This document shows positions 5,262 through 7,062 of a stretch of DNA of 7,062 nt, in pieces. The stretch comes from Victivallales bacterium (GTDB lineage Bacteria > Verrucomicrobiota > Lentisphaeria > Oligosphaerales > Oligosphaeraceae). The notes below the pieces were generated by a model. It did not search any database and was not told the DNA's origin. It saw only the letters and a list, made by a program, of their open reading frames with translations. The stretch covers positions 1 through 7,062 of the forward strand of contig JAFZZD010000694.1 of assembly GCA_017615955.1 (NCBI GenBank). Reading direction: 5' to 3'. A program made the translations under genes and the position numbers. Numbering within the stretch: position 1 is the stretch's first letter; every line of letters starts with the position of its first letter.

Positions 5262-7062
5262 CGTCATTTACAAATCCGTATTCGAACTTTCGTCCCTGTG
5301 CCTGTTTTTCATAATGATATACTGGCTGCGCAGGGCGGTGGGCTCAATTCCGCTTTACATGCTTCTGGGCACATTCTTTGCCTTCGCCCAGATTTCGCAG
5401 ATGCCAGGCTTCGAGAAAATGCTGCTCCCCGCAAAATCAATGGGGATGCTGGACAATGGCATTTTGCTGATACCTGTGATATTGATGTACCTGACAATAT
5501 ATGAGGAGGAAGGCACAATAGAGGCGCACCGCTTCATACTGTGCATGCTTCTTTCCGTATTGTCCTGTGTCTATATCATTCAGATGATATTGGTGCACTG
5601 CGAAGTGAATCTGGACTTCAGTGAAATGGCGGGCTTCCTATCGGACACCAGCAATTTCCTGGTGCCAATACTCATAATGACTGCGTGCCAGTTGCTGCTG
5701 TTTATGGTTTTGCCAGTTACATACCAGACCATGCGCAACATGCATATTCCAACTGGCCTTGCGATGCTGCTGCACATCTATGCGTTTATCTGCGGCAACA
5801 ATGCGATGCTGGTGGTCTGTGGCTATTCAAGTGCGCATATCTTCCCCTTGCTGGAGTGGAATGTGTCAATTGTAGTCATTTCGTTCATATCCCATTTCTA
5901 TCTGAAGATTACCTGTGGCAATGCACTTGTTGGCAAGAAGAAGCCCTTCGCCATTATTTCAACTTTGCTGGAGCATATACAGAGCGCGGGGCGCTTGCGC
6001 CAGTCCGTGGAGGAATGGGAGGGCAGATACCAGACTGTGATGGACAACAGCATGGAGATGATTTTCCTGGCGGACAAGGATGGCAATGTGATAAACGCCA
6101 ATCATTCCGCTGTGAAGCAACTCAAGGGCTTTTCCGAGGATTTAAACCTGGCGACGATTATTTTCAAGGAAAATGGCGAACCCTTTGATTGGCAGGGAAT
6201 ATGCGCACCGCTGCTTGTTGAGCATAGCGAACATCAGGGTACGGAACCTCAGCCGCCAAAGACCACCTTCTTCAATTCAATGCAGATGAAACTTCCCGAT
6301 GGGCGTGTCATCTATGTGGAATTCAATATTTCCACTGCCAGGCTGAATGACATGGAGATGGTAATTGTCATCATGAGGGATGTGACTGACAGCCACATTG
6401 AGGAACAGCGCCGCAAGAAACTGGAGGAGACATTGCAGCAATCCCAGAGGATACAGGCTGTCGGTGTCTTGGCTGGAGGCATTGCCCATGACTTCAACAA
6501 TCTGCTTCAGGCTATACAGGCAAGCACGGAAGTCATTGCCCAGCAGCCTTTGGATGACAAGTCAAAATCCATGATTGGGAACATCAGAAATGCCAGCGGC
6601 AGGGCGGCTGACCTGGTGAGCAAACTGCTGGGTTTTGCCAGAAAGGGAAAATATCAGGAGAAATTGACGAACCTTTGCAACGTGGCTCAAAGCGCAGCAG
6701 ACTTGTTTGAGGCGGGGCTCAAGGATGTGCAGTTCAAGCCTATTCTTTACCCCGAACCACTAATGGTTATGGCAGATGAAACACAATTGCAGCAGGTGGT
6801 GCTGAACCTGCTGCTGAATTCCAGGGATGCATTGCCAGCGGAAGGGCGCAGGAGAATTACATTGCGCACGGACAAGGCACATAGTGATACAGACAGTTGG
6901 AAGGAACGCCCAGTTAATGTGCCCGATACGCCAGATGCATACGTGACATTGAGCGTCAAGGATACTGGAAAGGGCATGGACGAGGAGACTAAGGCAAAGG
7001 TGTTTGAGCCATTCTACAGCACCAAGGGCGTTAATGGCACTGGACTTGGCATGTCCATGGTG
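5254..7062 (+). CDS. Membrane-bound PAS sensor histidine kinase (NtrB-like core), cut by the window end
   Basis: Two-component sensor that phosphorylates itself on a histidine and passes the phosphate to a response regulator. 603 residues are open to the last base with no stop, so the 3' end is missing. Layout: about seven hydrophobic segments (12-26, 33-50, 67-83, 94-114, 134-156, 166-190 and 203-219) joined by short loops; a linker helix (230-256); a PAS domain (about 257-379, ending VIVIMRDVTDSH); a coiled dimerisation segment; the H box VLAGGIAHDFNNLLQ with phospho-acceptor His412; the N box QQVVLNLLLNSRDAL (Asn522); G1 box DTGKGM (570-575); F box FEPFYSTKG (584-592); G2 box GTGLGMSMV (595-603). 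All catalytic motifs are intact. The HDFNN H box is typical of kinases that often carry a C-terminal receiver domain, so it may be a hybrid kinase (inference). The 8-nt overlap with mreD suggests co-translation. The membrane input module is not one I recognise. Confidence 0.92.
   Translation, partial: MLDVIYKSVFELSSLCLFFIMIYWLRRAVGSIPLYMLLGTFFAFAQISQMPGFEKMLLPAKSMGMLDNGILLIPVILMYLTIYEEEGTIEAHRFILCMLLSVLSCVYIIQMILVHCEVNLDFSEMAGFLSDTSNFLVPILIMTACQLLLFMVLPVTYQTMRNMHIPTGLAMLLHIYAFICGNNAMLVVCGYSSAHIFPLLEWNVSIVVISFISHFYLKITCGNALVGKKKPFAIISTLLEHIQSAGRLRQSVEEWEGRYQTVMDNSMEMIFLADKDGNVINANHSAVKQLKGFSEDLNLATIIFKENGEPFDWQGICAPLLVEHSEHQGTEPQPPKTTFFNSMQMKLPDGRVIYVEFNISTARLNDMEMVIVIMRDVTDSHIEEQRRKKLEETLQQSQRIQAVGVLAGGIAHDFNNLLQAIQASTEVIAQQPLDDKSKSMIGNIRNASGRAADLVSKLLGFARKGKYQEKLTNLCNVAQSAADLFEAGLKDVQFKPILYPEPLMVMADETQLQQVVLNLLLNSRDALPAEGRRRITLRTDKAHSDTDSWKERPVNVPDTPDAYVTLSVKDTGKGMDEETKAKVFEPFYSTKGVNGTGLGMSMV

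Noticed and set aside
5685..6188. Plus-strand open frame of 167 codons within the kinase region
   Set aside because: It is out of frame with the kinase, whose reading frame is open from 5254 to the window end and carries all catalytic motifs; this frame shows no domain.
5254..7062. Kinase considered as degenerate or frameshifted
   Set aside because: The frame is continuous for 603 codons with H, N, G1, F and G2 motifs in order; it merely runs off the window.

Overview
The window carries eight protein-coding genes, all on the + strand, in two tightly packed groups. They are separated by one non-coding stretch of about 250 bases that is almost filled by a palindromic repeat element. No rRNA, tRNA, CRISPR array or insertion sequence is visible. 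The organism is a diderm (Gram-negative-type) bacterium: it has a lipoprotein-like periplasmic binding protein of a TRAP transporter and the elongation proteins MreC and MreD. Base composition looks near 50% GC, with frequent ATA isoleucine codons. The interspersed repeat built from CACAGATT units resembles elements I associate with environmental and gut bacteria of the Lentisphaerota/Kiritimatiellota/Verrucomicrobiota (PVC) group, but such repeats also occur elsewhere, so this assignment is low confidence.

Region 1 (25-2861) is a complete three-gene TRAP transporter: substrate-binding protein (dctP type), small membrane subunit (dctQ type) and large membrane subunit (dctM type). The genes are separated by 3 nt and then overlap by 4 nt. 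This is a secondary, ion-driven uptake system, usually for organic acids. The substrate cannot be read from the sequence.

Region 2 (2862-3108) is intergenic. Positions 2871-3070 form a nested inverted repeat. Each outer arm holds three tandem 10-bp CACAGATTNN units, and two small hairpins lie in the core.

Region 3 (3109-7062) is a second apparent operon: a universal stress protein with an intact ATP-binding motif, an acyl carrier protein, MreC, MreD, and a large membrane-bound histidine kinase cut by the window end (603 residues seen). Gaps are 2 nt (usp-acp), an 8-nt overlap (acp-mreC), 17 nt (mreC-mreD) and an 8-nt overlap (mreD-kinase). MreC and MreD belong to the cell-wall elongation machinery (the Rod complex). 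Their usual partners mreB, pbp2 and rodA are not in the window. An ACP and a stress protein lie upstream instead, and a sensor kinase is joined to mreD by overlap. The most interesting question here is whether this order reflects a functional link between envelope elongation, acyl-chain supply and envelope sensing, or is a lineage-specific accident. No clearly novel system is proven by the sequence.
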